From Deltaproteobacteria bacterium (GTDB lineage Bacteria; Desulfobacterota; Desulfuromonadia; Desulfuromonadales; BM103): a stretch of 64,000 nt of DNA. Within the stretch, counting starts at the first letter, position 1; each line of letters begins with the position of its first letter. A model generated the notes under the pieces. It saw nothing but the letters and a program-made list of their open reading frames with translations. It had not been told where the DNA came from and ran no database searches. Shown here piece by piece: positions 1 to 8,281 of the stretch. The translations under genes and the position numbers were made by a program. The stretch lies in assembly GCA_024636215.1 (NCBI GenBank), contig JAGXHL010000033.1, positions 1-64,000 of the forward strand. Reading direction: 5' to 3'.

Positions 1-71
1 GCTGAGGGCTGAGGGCTGAGCGATGAGCGATGAGCGATGAGGCTTTCCCCTTTCCCCTTTCACCTTTCCCC
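1..71. repeat. In-register 7-bp array with three unit types
   Basis: From base 2 to 71 the sequence reads as ten consecutive 7-mers in one phase: CTGAGGG twice, CTGAGCG, ATGAGCG twice, ATGAGGC, TTTCCCC twice, TTTCACC, TTTCCCC. Unit identity changes but the 7-bp register does not. The stop codon of the A-adding enzyme (60-62) sits inside it. The array touches the window edge and may extend further left. Confidence 0.85.
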
Positions 72-2717
72 TGTAGGGGCATATTTTCTTTGCACAAACG
101 CCCGCTCATCTTCGACACTCACAAGCTGACCATCCAGTCGGGCATAGAGCAACGCATCGAGGATTTCCCGGTAGAGGGGACCCGGCTGAAAACCCATCGC
201 CTCGAGGTCGTAGCCGGTGAGCTGTGGCTGAACATCGCGCAGGTGGGTGATGTAATGGGAGATCCATTGCCGGACCAGATCCTGTGAGGTTCTGGCCATC
301 ATGAAGAGCAGGATCTCGGTCGACAAGGGCTTGAACCAGCGGTAAAGACGGCTCGACTTTGGCTGACGCATCCCTTCGTGGCGGGATTCCAGGCGTTTCA
401 AGATCCCCAGGGCGGTACTGCGCTGCTGATTGAGCATGTCTCTGTAGCGGGGAATCAGTTGTAAGCGTTCAGCAAGAGCGTTGATCTCGGCCCGATTAAG
501 AACAGCGGTAAAGACCAGAAAATAACAAAACCAACGTTCACAGGTCTGACCGGTATAGAGCAGGTCGTACCAGTCTGTGGTGCGCCTGGCTTCATCGAAT
601 GATTTGGAATAATCGATTTTGCTGGTCAGCTTGGGATGGATCTGTCTGAGGACATCCAGGCGAGCCAGACGGGAGATGGCAGGCAGAGGCCGCGGTTCAT
701 TCAGGATCAGGTAAAGCTCGGTGAAGAGTCGATGGCCGCTGACCTTCTCCATCAAACCGAGGCGGACAGCACTGTTAAGCAGATGCTCGGTCTGCTTGCC
801 GATCTTGAAACCAAGGCGCTGCTCAAAACGCACGGCCCGGAACACTCTGGTCGGGTCTTCGACAAAGCTCAGGTTGTGCAGCACGCGCAGCACTTTGTCA
901 TCGATGTCACGCTGACCACCATAATAATCGAGCATGGCACCATAGCTTTCATGATTCAGGCAGAGGGCCAGGGTATTGATGGTAAAGTCACGGCGGCTGA
1001 GGTCCATCTTGACCGAGGCGTGTTCAACATCGGGCAAGGCCCCCGGTCGCAGGTAGTACTCCATGCGCGCCGAGGCAATATCGATCTTGAAATCATCTGC
1101 AAAGATAAGCACTGCGGTGCCGAATTTGTGATGGCAACGAACCCGACAATCATTGTGTCTGGCAAAGGCCTCAGCAAAGGTCACACCATCACCCTCGACC
1201 ACGATATCAAGGTCCAGGTTCTGTTTATCCATGAGGAGATCGCGCACAAATCCACCGACAACAAAAACGTTGAGGCTGAGGTCGTCAGCGACCTGGCCAA
1301 GCTGCTCAAGCAGATGCTGTATCCGTTTCGGCAGGCGATTGCGGATCAAGCGCTGAATCTGGCTGGCCCGGTATTTTCTACCGCCGCGATTGACCAGGCT
1401 GTTTTCCCCTATGCGCAGCGGCGTACCAACACTGCTGGCAAGATGTCGCAGCAGGTCGGTACGGGTAATCGCACCCACCAGTCGACCGTCCTCGACAACG
1501 GGCGCAAAACGCTGGTTGCTTTCGACAAAGAGTTTTTTCAAAACGGCAACGGTCGTCTCCGGCAGCACCTGCTGGAAATCGCTGGTCATGATCTCACCGA
1601 CCGGTTGTTGCTGCAGACCATGATAAACAGCCTTGTCAACCAGTTGTCGGGAGATGATACCGACCACCTCTTCCTGGTTCAGCACCGGGATGGTGTTGAT
1701 ATTAAAACGGGACAGAACCTGGTGCGCTTCGGCAACAGTGTCTTCTTCATGTACCGTTTTGACCGGTGTCGACATAAGATGACGCGCCTGCCACTGCGGT
1801 TTGACGTGCTGTTGGAGAATTTTCGGCAGCTGTTCCAGAACCTGCAGCAAGGTTAAATCGCGAATCGCACAGGAGGCCGCCGAGGCATGACCTCCGCCGC
1901 CGAACTCGTGCAGGATATTGCCGACATGGACATCCTCCAGGCGAGAGCGCGCAACCAGAAAGACCCGGCTCTCCATACGCACAATCACAAAAATAACATC
2001 AAGGTTTTCCATGTCTTTGAGCTTATGGGCCAGAGTCGCAAGGTCGCCAACGAAGTGATCGATGGAAGCATGGGCAATTGCGATGTTGATGCCGTGGATA
2101 TTGAGGATGCTTTGACTGGCAAGCAGGTCATTGAGCAGATGGACCTGGTCGGGGGTCATCTCCTGCACGATCAAATCGGCGACAATATTAAGATTGGCCC
2201 CCTGGCTGAGGAGATAAGCTGCGGCCTGGTAATCCTTGACGGTCGTGGTGTGAAAAGTGAGACTGCCCGTATCTTCATAGAGACCGAGCATCATCATGGT
2301 CGCTTCATCGGAGGTCAGCTCAAGCTTTTGTTCCATGAAGAGATGGCTGAACAGCGTCACCGTCGAACCGACCGGTTCGACAAGTTCGAGGGAGCCTTTC
2401 AGGCTGCGAGCCTTGGCCTCATGATGATCATAGATGTGGATATCGACCCCGGGGCGTTTGGCAATCGTTCCGAACGGGCCGATTCGGGATGCCTGACGCA
2501 CGTCTACCAGGATCAGCCGGGTGATCTCGTCGAGATCGATGTCGCGGACGCGCTTGAAGCCGAACACATACTGAACGCTGTTAAGAAAAAACTCACGCAG
2601 GTTGCGTTCCTGGCCGCCGGGAAACACCATCACAGCGTCGGGATAAAGACGCTTGGCAGCGATCATCGAGCCGAGGCAATCGAAATCAGCGTTGATGTGG
2701 GTGGTGATGACTTCCAT
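60..2717 (-). CDS. A-adding tRNA nucleotidyltransferase with DHH/DHHA1 and CBS domains
   Basis: Adds the terminal A of the tRNA CCA end; organisms of this group commonly split CCA synthesis between CC-adding and A-adding enzymes (family knowledge). Seen in order: N-terminal DHH domain (MEVITTHINADFD, then YDHHEAK near residue 100), DHHA1 (GGGGHASAAS near 275), two CBS domains (about 315-435), and a class II nucleotidyltransferase head with the flexible-loop motif VVGGFVRDLL (near 475) and catalytic LDLDIVVEG. I chose the ATG at 2717 because the family starts with MExITTHxNADFD; an upstream GTG at 2750 is possible. The last codons and the stop lie inside a 7-bp repeat array. It follows pyrK-pyrD on the same strand. 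Confidence 0.9.
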   Translation of the reverse strand: MEVITTHINADFDCLGSMIAAKRLYPDAVMVFPGGQERNLREFFLNSVQYVFGFKRVRDIDLDEITRLILVDVRQASRIGPFGTIAKRPGVDIHIYDHHEAKARSLKGSLELVEPVGSTVTLFSHLFMEQKLELTSDEATMMMLGLYEDTGSLTFHTTTVKDYQAAAYLLSQGANLNIVADLIVQEMTPDQVHLLNDLLASQSILNIHGINIAIAHASIDHFVGDLATLAHKLKDMENLDVIFVIVRMESRVFLVARSRLEDVHVGNILHEFGGGGHASAASCAIRDLTLLQVLEQLPKILQQHVKPQWQARHLMSTPVKTVHEEDTVAEAHQVLSRFNINTIPVLNQEEVVGIISRQLVDKAVYHGLQQQPVGEIMTSDFQQVLPETTVAVLKKLFVESNQRFAPVVEDGRLVGAITRTDLLRHLASSVGTPLRIGENSLVNRGGRKYRASQIQRLIRNRLPKRIQHLLEQLGQVADDLSLNVFVVGGFVRDLLMDKQNLDLDIVVEGDGVTFAEAFARHNDCRVRCHHKFGTAVLIFADDFKIDIASARMEYYLRPGALPDVEHASVKMDLSRRDFTINTLALCLNHESYGAMLDYYGGQRDIDDKVLRVLHNLSFVEDPTRVFRAVRFEQRLGFKIGKQTEHLLNSAVRLGLMEKVSGHRLFTELYLILNEPRPLPAISRLARLDVLRQIHPKLTSKIDYSKSFDEARRTTDWYDLLYTGQTCERWFCYFLVFTAVLNRAEINALAERLQLIPRYRDMLNQQRSTALGILKRLESRHEGMRQPKSSRLYRWFKPLSTEILLFMMARTSQDLVRQWISHYITHLRDVQPQLTGYDLEAMGFQPGPLYREILDALLYARLDGQLVSVEDERAFVQRKYAPTGER

Positions 2718-2853
2718 GGGGATCCGTGGCGCGTGGCGAGTGAAGGCCACTTGTAGCCGATTCTATTGAAATTACTTACATCCTAACACTTGAATCTTAT
2801 GCAGCCAGCAAGGAATAGCTTCTTCGTGCCGCACGCCACCCGCCACGCGCTAC

Positions 2854-3795
2854 TTAGAATTTGAGACTGCCTATCAATTCATGAATATCATCAATGCCCT
2901 CTGCAATCAGGAAGGCTTCGATTCCATCGATGATCGAGATCATGGCGGTGGGATCGACGAAGTTGGCGGTGCCGACCTGAACAGCTTTGGCTCCGACGAT
3001 CAGGAATTCCAGGGCATCCATGGCCTTGACGATGCCGCCGATACCGATCACCGGAACCGAAACCGACTGCACGACCTGATGGACCATGCGTACGGCAACA
3101 GGGCGAATCGCCGGTCCCGAGAGACCGCCGGTCATATTGGCGATGCGCGGCTTGCGTGTGTTGACATCCACCGACATGCCGGTCAGCGTGTTGATGCAGG
3201 CGATGGCGTCGGCACCGGCTTCTTCGACGGCGCGGGCGACAACGGTGATATCCGTAACATTGGGGGTCAGCTTGACGATCAGCGGCTTTTGCAGGTTTTT
3301 CCGGACCAGGGCCACCACCTCGCTGGCCGCTTTCGGGTCGGTGCCGAAGACAATGCCTCCCTGTTTGACGTTCGGACAGGAGATGTTCAACTCCCCTGCA
3401 GCAATCTCCGGGATGTCGTTCAGCCGCCTGGCGACCTCGCCATACTCTTCGAGAGTGTTACCGAAGAAGTTGGCGATGACCGGGGTGTTGACGGTGCGAA
3501 GAAAAGGCATCTTGTGCTGAATAAAGGCCTCGATGCCGACATTCTGCAAACCGATGGCGTTGAGCATACCGCTGACGGTTTCGGCGATGCGGGGCGTCGG
3601 GTTACCGGCCTTCGGCTTGAGGGAGAGGCCCTTGGTGACGATGGCACCGATTCTTTCCATATCGATAAAGGGGGTATATTCCTCACCATAGCCAAAAGTT
3701 CCTGAGGCCGGCATAACCGGGTTACGCAGCTTGATACCGGCAATTTCTACTGACATATCGGGGCGTTTAGGCGTTTCTCTGTTCAACTCGTTCAT
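2854..3795 (-). CDS. pyrD: Dihydroorotate dehydrogenase, class 1B catalytic subunit
   Basis: Oxidises dihydroorotate to orotate in pyrimidine synthesis; the 1B type passes electrons from FMN to the PyrK Fe-S/FAD subunit. Visible: PASGTFGYGEEY near the N-terminus, NISCPNVKQGG (the 1B/1A catalytic Cys region), VKLTPNVTD, GGLSGPAIRP and the FMN phosphate-binding IGIGGI. The ATG at 3795 overlaps the pyrK stop by one base (TGATG) and has GGAGGG about 8 nt upstream, so translation is probably coupled. About 313 aa, normal for the family. Confidence 0.95.
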   Translation of the reverse strand: MNELNRETPKRPDMSVEIAGIKLRNPVMPASGTFGYGEEYTPFIDMERIGAIVTKGLSLKPKAGNPTPRIAETVSGMLNAIGLQNVGIEAFIQHKMPFLRTVNTPVIANFFGNTLEEYGEVARRLNDIPEIAAGELNISCPNVKQGGIVFGTDPKAASEVVALVRKNLQKPLIVKLTPNVTDITVVARAVEEAGADAIACINTLTGMSVDVNTRKPRIANMTGGLSGPAIRPVAVRMVHQVVQSVSVPVIGIGGIVKAMDALEFLIVGAKAVQVGTANFVDPTAMISIIDGIEAFLIAEGIDDIHELIGSLKF

Positions 3796-4652
3796 CAGGC
3801 GCACCCTCCACAGTCGTTATCGTTTTTGCCAAGGGCACTCCAATCCAGGTATTGCGATTTGAAGACCGGCCCGACCTTGCAGGAACAGAGATAACTCGGC
3901 TTCTCTTCGGTATGCCCTGCCCCTTTCACCACGCAGCCGAGACAGGCGCCGACACCGCAGGCCATCGATTCTTCGAGGGAGACCTGCAAAGGGGTCTTGT
4001 TCTTCACGCAGATATCGTGAACCGCGGCCAGCATCGGCATGGGTCCACAGGCAAAGACTTCGGTACCCGGGTATTTCTGCAGCTTGCGCTCCAGCACCCG
4101 GGTGACCAGGCCTGCTTCACCCAGGGTGCCGTCATCGGTTGAGATATAAGTTTCCACGCCGAGCCGTTCAAATTCGGTGACCACCAGGATGTCGTCACGG
4201 GTCCGGCCCCCCATCAGCAGGCGCACCTTGCAGCCCCTGGCAATCAACTCTCCGGCCAGCATGTAGAGAGGCACCAGGCCGATGCCACCGCCGACGAGGA
4301 TCTTCTCTCCCTTGCATGAGGTACAATCGAAGCCGTTGCCCAAAGGGCCGAGCAGCTCGACCTTGTCACCCTCGTGGAGTTCGGCCATGATGCTGGTGCC
4401 GCTGCCGACCACCTTGTAAACGATTTCGACAAACTCTTTCGGCGGCAGTCCATCACAGTCGGCGGACATAAATCCGGTACGGAAGATACCAAAAGGACGC
4501 CTCAAAAGCGGCGGTAGAGAGCGCTGCACACGAAACATGACAAACTGACCCGCGTGAGCCTTTTCGCCGAACCCGGGCGCCAGGATCTTCATCCGGAAAT
4601 AACCGGGCGAAATCTCCTGGTTGGAAATAATCTTGGTTCTGTAATTCTTCAT
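3795..4652 (-). CDS. pyrK: Dihydroorotate dehydrogenase electron-transfer subunit
   Basis: FAD and [2Fe-2S] subunit that links PyrD to NAD. An FNR-like fold is seen: RRPFGIF (flavin binding), LLGPLGNGF, the nucleotide-binding VGGGIGLVPLY, and a C-terminal cysteine cluster CGVGACLGCVVKG followed by YLCSCKVGPVF that binds the [2Fe-2S] centre. The ORF ends in GGCA. It is the first gene of pyrK-pyrD; about 300 bp of repeat-rich DNA separates it from rimI. Confidence 0.95.
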   Translation of the reverse strand: MKNYRTKIISNQEISPGYFRMKILAPGFGEKAHAGQFVMFRVQRSLPPLLRRPFGIFRTGFMSADCDGLPPKEFVEIVYKVVGSGTSIMAELHEGDKVELLGPLGNGFDCTSCKGEKILVGGGIGLVPLYMLAGELIARGCKVRLLMGGRTRDDILVVTEFERLGVETYISTDDGTLGEAGLVTRVLERKLQKYPGTEVFACGPMPMLAAVHDICVKNKTPLQVSLEESMACGVGACLGCVVKGAGHTEEKPSYLCSCKVGPVFKSQYLDWSALGKNDNDCGGCA

Positions 4653-4693
4653 TTATTCATAGTCTCCTGAAATTTTATGATCAACAGAGGCCT

Positions 4694-4810
4694 TTGCAAA
4701 AGTCCAAAAAACGTCATTCCCGAAGTGGTTCTAGTCGGGAATCCATTTTTTAATAGTCGAAAATACTGGATCCCCGATTAAGTCACTCGGGGATGACGAT
4801 CTTTTTGCAA
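4694..4810. repeat. Palindromic dispersed element with TTGCAAAA / GTCATYCCCG ends
   Basis: Outer ends are inverted: TTGCAAAAG on the left and CTTTTTGCAA on the right, followed inward by GTCATTCCCG and CGGGGATGAC. Inside are TCGGGAATCCA and TGGATCCCCGA. A related copy of the inner part lies at about 41106-41194. It resembles in style the GTCATTCCC...GGGAAT repeats of other proteobacteria (for example dRS3 of Neisseria); I do not claim identity. It fills most of the 4653-4953 gap; the rest of that gap has no recognisable gene. Confidence 0.7.
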
Positions 4811-4953
4811 GAGTCTCAACAGCTAAAAAAATGTTTAACGCACCCGAAAAACTCTTTAACGCAGAGTAGCAGAGAACGCAGAGGAAAACCTCATAGTGTC
4901 TTGAAAAGCGTTACAAATCTGAAACCTTGTGATGCGTCTGCTAGGCTAAGGCA

Positions 4954-5421
4954 TCATTGCTGATATGTCATGATCAAAGCATCTTCACCATCGGCATAGT
5001 AAGCGGAGCGCGTCCCGTTGGCTGAGAAACCGAATCTCTGGTAGAGGGCGATGGCCGCCCGGTTTGAGATGCGAACCTCCAACCAGATGGAATTCAGTCC
5101 CTGCTCACGACTGCGAGCGATAGCGTGGCTGAGCAGACTGGCCGCTATGCCCCGACGGCGCAGCTGTGGCAAGGTCGCCAGGTTCTGAATCTGCAGTTCT
5201 CCGGCAATCAGCCAACTGCATAAAAAACCGGCCAGTTGTTGCCCGCACCAGTAGAGGTCGAGGGTTGCGATCCTGGAATCAAGTTCATCCGCAAAATGCC
5301 GTAAACTCCAGGGATCGGGCTGACTGGCACACTCAAGCTGATGCACGGCAGCCAGATCCTCCCGCTGCATCAATGCGATCCTGTCGCCGGCGGGTAAAGT
5401 ATTCATTTGATTGAGTTGCAT
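4954..5421 (-). CDS. rimI: Ribosomal-protein-alanine N-acetyltransferase (GNAT)
   Basis: A GNAT-fold acetyltransferase of RimI length (155 aa). Visible: ECASQPDPWSLRHF, the RimI/YhdJ-like N-terminus; LATLPQLRRRGIAASLL, the acetyl-CoA pyrophosphate-binding R/QxxGxG/A motif; and WLEVRISNRAAIALYQRFGF, the C-terminal signature of RimI. By family it acetylates the N-terminal alanine of ribosomal protein S18; substrate specificity cannot be shown from sequence. It appears monocistronic, preceded by a (CGTGGTT)n array. Confidence 0.85.
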   Translation of the reverse strand: MQLNQMNTLPAGDRIALMQREDLAAVHQLECASQPDPWSLRHFADELDSRIATLDLYWCGQQLAGFLCSWLIAGELQIQNLATLPQLRRRGIAASLLSHAIARSREQGLNSIWLEVRISNRAAIALYQRFGFSANGTRSAYYADGEDALIMTYQQ

Positions 5422-5443
5422 TTGAATCCAAAAACTATAAGGG

Positions 5444-5485
5444 CGTGGTTCGTGGTTCGTGGTTCGTGGTTCGTGGTTCGTGGTT
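5444..5485 (+). repeat. (CGTGGTT)6 array
   Basis: Six perfect tandem copies of CGTGGTT. The exact reverse complement, (AACCACG)6, lies at 6927-6968 on the other side of purM. Confidence 0.95.
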
Positions 5486-5535
5486 CGTGAATCGGCATGA
5501 GTTTTCCTCGTTCCCCGTTCCCCGTACCGGATTAA

Positions 5536-5637
5536 AGCCTTACAGCCTTACAGCCTTACAGCCTTACAGCTTTCAGCCTCCAGCCTCCAACCTCCAGCCC
5601 CCAGCCTCCAACCTCCAGCCTCCAGCCTCCAGCGCCC
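5536..5637 (+). repeat. AGCCTTAC (8-bp) then AGCCTCC (7-bp) array
   Basis: Four perfect 8-mers AGCCTTAC (5536-5567), then AGCTTTC and nine 7-mers of AGCCTCC type with variants AACCTCC and AGCCCCC, uninterrupted to 5637. It lies in the purM leader, between the (CGTGGTT)6 array and the purM ribosome-binding site. Confidence 0.9.
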
Positions 5638-5763
5638 CATAATAAGTCACCTGTGCCGACCTGTAAAGAGGGAGATGACTGCCGTTTTTCAAGGTTTGCA
5701 ATTGACAAGCTGCAGGCAGTGATTTATTTAATGGGGCTACCTTTTAATATGAGGAGAACAACC

Positions 5764-6813
5764 TTGTCTGATCGTTCCAGTATGACTTATAAAGGCGCCG
5801 GCGTGGATATCGAAGCCGGCAATCGTTTTGTGGACCTCATCAAACCTCTGGTCAAGTCGACCAACCGTCCGGAAGTCCTGACAGACATCGGCGGCTTCGG
5901 CGGGCTGTTTGCCTTGAACAAGGACAAATACAAGTCCCCTGTTCTGGTTTCCTCGACAGACGGCGTCGGCACCAAACTGAAGCTGGCCTTCGAACTGGAT
6001 CGTCACAACACGGTCGGCATTGACCTGGTCGCCATGTGCGTCAACGACATCATTGTTCAGGGTGCAGAGCCGCTCTTCTTCCTCGACTATCTGGGTACGG
6101 GCAGGCTGGCTCCGGAAAAAGCCGCAGAAGTAATAGAGGGTATCACAGAAGGATGTCGTCAGGCGGGCTGTGCCCTGGTCGGCGGAGAGACAGCCGAGAT
6201 GCCCGGTTTCTACAGCGAGGGTGAATACGATCTGGCCGGTTTTACGGTCGGCGTGGTTGATCGCGACAACATCATCGACGGCTCAACCATCCAGGATGGC
6301 GAAACAATTATCGGGATCGCATCGAACGGTCTGCACTCAAATGGTTTCTCTCTGGCCCGGCGCATCGCCACAGAACGCCTGGAAGGAGGTCTCGAGACCG
6401 TCCTGCCCGGGATGGACGAATCCCTCGGTGACGCCATGCTGCGGCCGACCAGAATTTACGTCAAAGCCATTCTCAACCTGCTGCGCGATTTCGAAATTCA
6501 CGGCATGGCCCATATCACCGGTGGCGGCTTGCTGGAAAACGTACCGCGCATTCTGCCCCGCCACTGCAGAGCCGTCATCAAAAAGGATTCCTGGCCCAAA
6601 TTGCCCCTTTTCGAACGACTGCGGGAAGCCGGCAACATCGAAGAACAAGAGATGTTCCGTACCTTCAATTATGGTATCGGCATGGTTCTCGTCGTGCCGA
6701 GAGAGTCTGCGGAAGACATCGTTTCCCGTTTGCATGGCCTCAACGAAGACGCCTACATTATCGGTCAGATAGCCACCTGCAAGGACGAGTGTAATCAGGT
6801 GGATTTGGTTTGA
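5764..6813 (+). CDS. purM: Phosphoribosylformylglycinamidine cyclo-ligase (AIR synthetase)
   Basis: Makes AIR from FGAM in purine synthesis. Visible: SMTYKGAGVDIEAGNRF at the N-terminus, SSTDGVGTKLKLA, GIDLVAMCVNDIIVQGAEPLFFLDY, GGETAEMPGFY, and GGGLLENVPRI. The start is taken as the TTG at 5764: GAGGAG lies at 5751-5756 with 7 nt spacing, and this gives 349 aa, the usual size; upstream in-frame ATGs (for example 5731) have no such site. purN follows on the same strand. The gene is bracketed by mirrored 7/8-bp arrays (see findings), so its promoter must lie in or beyond them. Confidence 0.95.
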   Translation: MSDRSSMTYKGAGVDIEAGNRFVDLIKPLVKSTNRPEVLTDIGGFGGLFALNKDKYKSPVLVSSTDGVGTKLKLAFELDRHNTVGIDLVAMCVNDIIVQGAEPLFFLDYLGTGRLAPEKAAEVIEGITEGCRQAGCALVGGETAEMPGFYSEGEYDLAGFTVGVVDRDNIIDGSTIQDGETIIGIASNGLHSNGFSLARRIATERLEGGLETVLPGMDESLGDAMLRPTRIYVKAILNLLRDFEIHGMAHITGGGLLENVPRILPRHCRAVIKKDSWPKLPLFERLREAGNIEEQEMFRTFNYGIGMVLVVPRESAEDIVSRLHGLNEDAYIIGQIATCKDECNQVDLV

Positions 6814-6821
6814 GGCGGGGA

Positions 6822-6900
6822 CTGGGGGCTGGGGGCTGTAAGCTGTAAGCTGTAAGGCTGGGCTTTTGGGCTTTAGGGCTTTAGGGCTGGAGGCTTTAAG
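6822..6900 (+). repeat. CTGGGGG / CTGTAAG / CTTTAGGG mixed array
   Basis: CTGGGGG twice, CTGTAAG three times (all in 7-bp register), then CTTTTGGG, CTTTAGGG twice, CTGGAGG. These are reverse complements, in type and order, of the arrays upstream of purM. It begins 8 bp after the purM stop. Confidence 0.85.
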
Positions 6901-6926
6901 CGGAGATGGGGGACGCGGAAACCTTT

Positions 6927-6968
6927 AACCACGAACCACGAACCACGAACCACGAACCACGAACCACG
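6927..6968 (+). repeat. (AACCACG)6 array
   Basis: Six perfect tandem copies, the reverse complement of (CGTGGTT)6 at 5444-5485, ending about 30 bp before the purN start. Confidence 0.95.
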
Positions 6969-6999
6969 GTAACTGATAACTGTTTTTCCTGGAGAATTC

Positions 7000-7662
7000 A
7001 TGTCAAAATTGTTGCGTATTGGTGTTCTGGCCTCGGGAGGCGGCACCAACCTGCAATCGATCATTGATCGTTGCGCGGACGGCAGCCTTGCTGCCGAGAT
7101 CGCGGTGGTGATCTCCAACAACCCCGACGCCGGCGCTCTCGACCGGGCCAGTAAGGCCGGAGTGCCGACGCTCTGCATCAATCATCGGCATTTCTCCCGG
7201 CGTGAAGAGTTTGACCATGCGGTGATTAAGGCGCTGCAGGACGCCGGTGTTGAGCTGGTTGTTCTGGCGGGTTTTATGCGCATTATCACGCAAACCTTCC
7301 TCGATGCCTTTGCCGAACGCGTCATCAACATTCACCCGGCCCTGCTGCCGGCCTTCCCGGGGCGGCACGTTCAGCAACAGGCGCTTGATTACGGGGCACG
7401 CTTTTCCGGCTGCACAGTCCATTTCGTTGACGGTGGCGTTGATACCGGACCGATCATCATGCAGGCCGTGGTGCCGATCCTTGCCGATGATGACGCCGAC
7501 AGCCTTGCGGCCCGCATTCTGGAACAGGAACACAAGATTTACCCCCGCGTCATCCAGCTGATCGCCGAAGGTCGCGTTCACGTCAAAGGCCGCCAGGTAA
7601 AAATTCACCCGCCGGGGCCGGTCGAGACGACGGCACTGATCAACCCCGCCGTTGCAGACTGA
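7000..7662 (+). CDS. purN: Phosphoribosylglycinamide formyltransferase
   Basis: Transfers the formyl group of 10-formyl-THF to GAR. Visible: RIGVLASGGGTNLQSII (substrate phosphate loop), LAGFMRIIT, the catalytic block INIHPALLPAFPG (Asn, His), and GCTVHFVDGGVDTGPII with its Asp. 220 aa; the ATG at 7000 is preceded by CCTGGAGA. The stop overlaps the next ATG by one base. Confidence 0.95.
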   Translation: MSKLLRIGVLASGGGTNLQSIIDRCADGSLAAEIAVVISNNPDAGALDRASKAGVPTLCINHRHFSRREEFDHAVIKALQDAGVELVVLAGFMRIITQTFLDAFAERVINIHPALLPAFPGRHVQQQALDYGARFSGCTVHFVDGGVDTGPIIMQAVVPILADDDADSLAARILEQEHKIYPRVIQLIAEGRVHVKGRQVKIHPPGPVETTALINPAVAD

Positions 7663-8153
7663 TGGCTCCAGTGAACGAGAAAGATTTTTGCCAAAAAGGT
7701 TGTGAGACGATCCTGGTCAGCGCCTGTCTGTTGGACCTGCCTACCCGCTATGACGGCAGGGCCAAAGGTTCACAGGAGGTTCTCGATTACCTGCAGCGAG
7801 AGAAGCTGACCCCTGTACCGGTCTGTCCCGAACAACTTGCCGGCATGACAACCCCCAGGGACAAGACGTTTTTCCGGTCGGGCGACGGCCAGGCGGTCCT
7901 TTCCGGAGCAGGAGAGGCAGTTTCGGCAAAGGGCCTGTCGATGAATGAAGTTTTCTGCCATGGCGCCAGGCTGACCCTTGAAATCGCCCGTTTAAGTGGG
8001 TGTCGCAGGGCCCTGTTGAAGGAAGGCAGCCCTTCATGCGGTGTCCACCGGGTTTATCTGGGAGAGAACAAGGTAGCGGGTGTTGGCGTCACCACTGCAC
8101 TGCTGATCAACTCCGGTCTGACGGTTATCTCGGAAGAGGACATACAACCCTGA
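7662..8153 (+). CDS. DUF523 family protein
   Basis: 163 aa with the conserved blocks of DUF523 (YbbK-like): ILVSACLLDLPTRYDG at the N-terminus, PVCPEQLAGMTTPR, and LLKEGSPSCGV. The cysteines in SACLL, VCPE and PSCG suggest a metal or Fe-S site, but the function is not established. Start overlaps the purN stop (TGATG), so it is translationally coupled to purine genes. Confidence 0.85.
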   Translation: MAPVNEKDFCQKGCETILVSACLLDLPTRYDGRAKGSQEVLDYLQREKLTPVPVCPEQLAGMTTPRDKTFFRSGDGQAVLSGAGEAVSAKGLSMNEVFCHGARLTLEIARLSGCRRALLKEGSPSCGVHRVYLGENKVAGVGVTTALLINSGLTVISEEDIQP

Positions 8154-8163
8154 ACATCGATCA

Positions 8164-8245
8164 AACAGGGATAAAGGGGATAAAAGGGATAGAATCAAAG
8201 TCTTCCTCTGTGTTTAATATCCCCTCAATCCCCTTTATCCCTGTT
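8164..8245 (+). terminator. Long inverted repeat after the purM-purN-DUF523 genes
   Basis: AACAGGGATAAAGGGGAT (8164-8181) is perfectly complementary to 8228-8245, giving an 18-bp stem with about 46 nt between the arms. No long T-run follows, so it could equally be a dispersed palindrome or mRNA-stabilising structure. The left arm is itself a GGGATAAA-type short repeat. Confidence 0.5.
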
Positions 8246-8281
8246 CATTACTTTTAGCGAAACTCGAAACATAAATTCACT

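Noticed and set aside
636..2756. Long plus-strand ORFs opposite the A-adding enzyme
   Set aside because: No domain; antisense to a clear gene.
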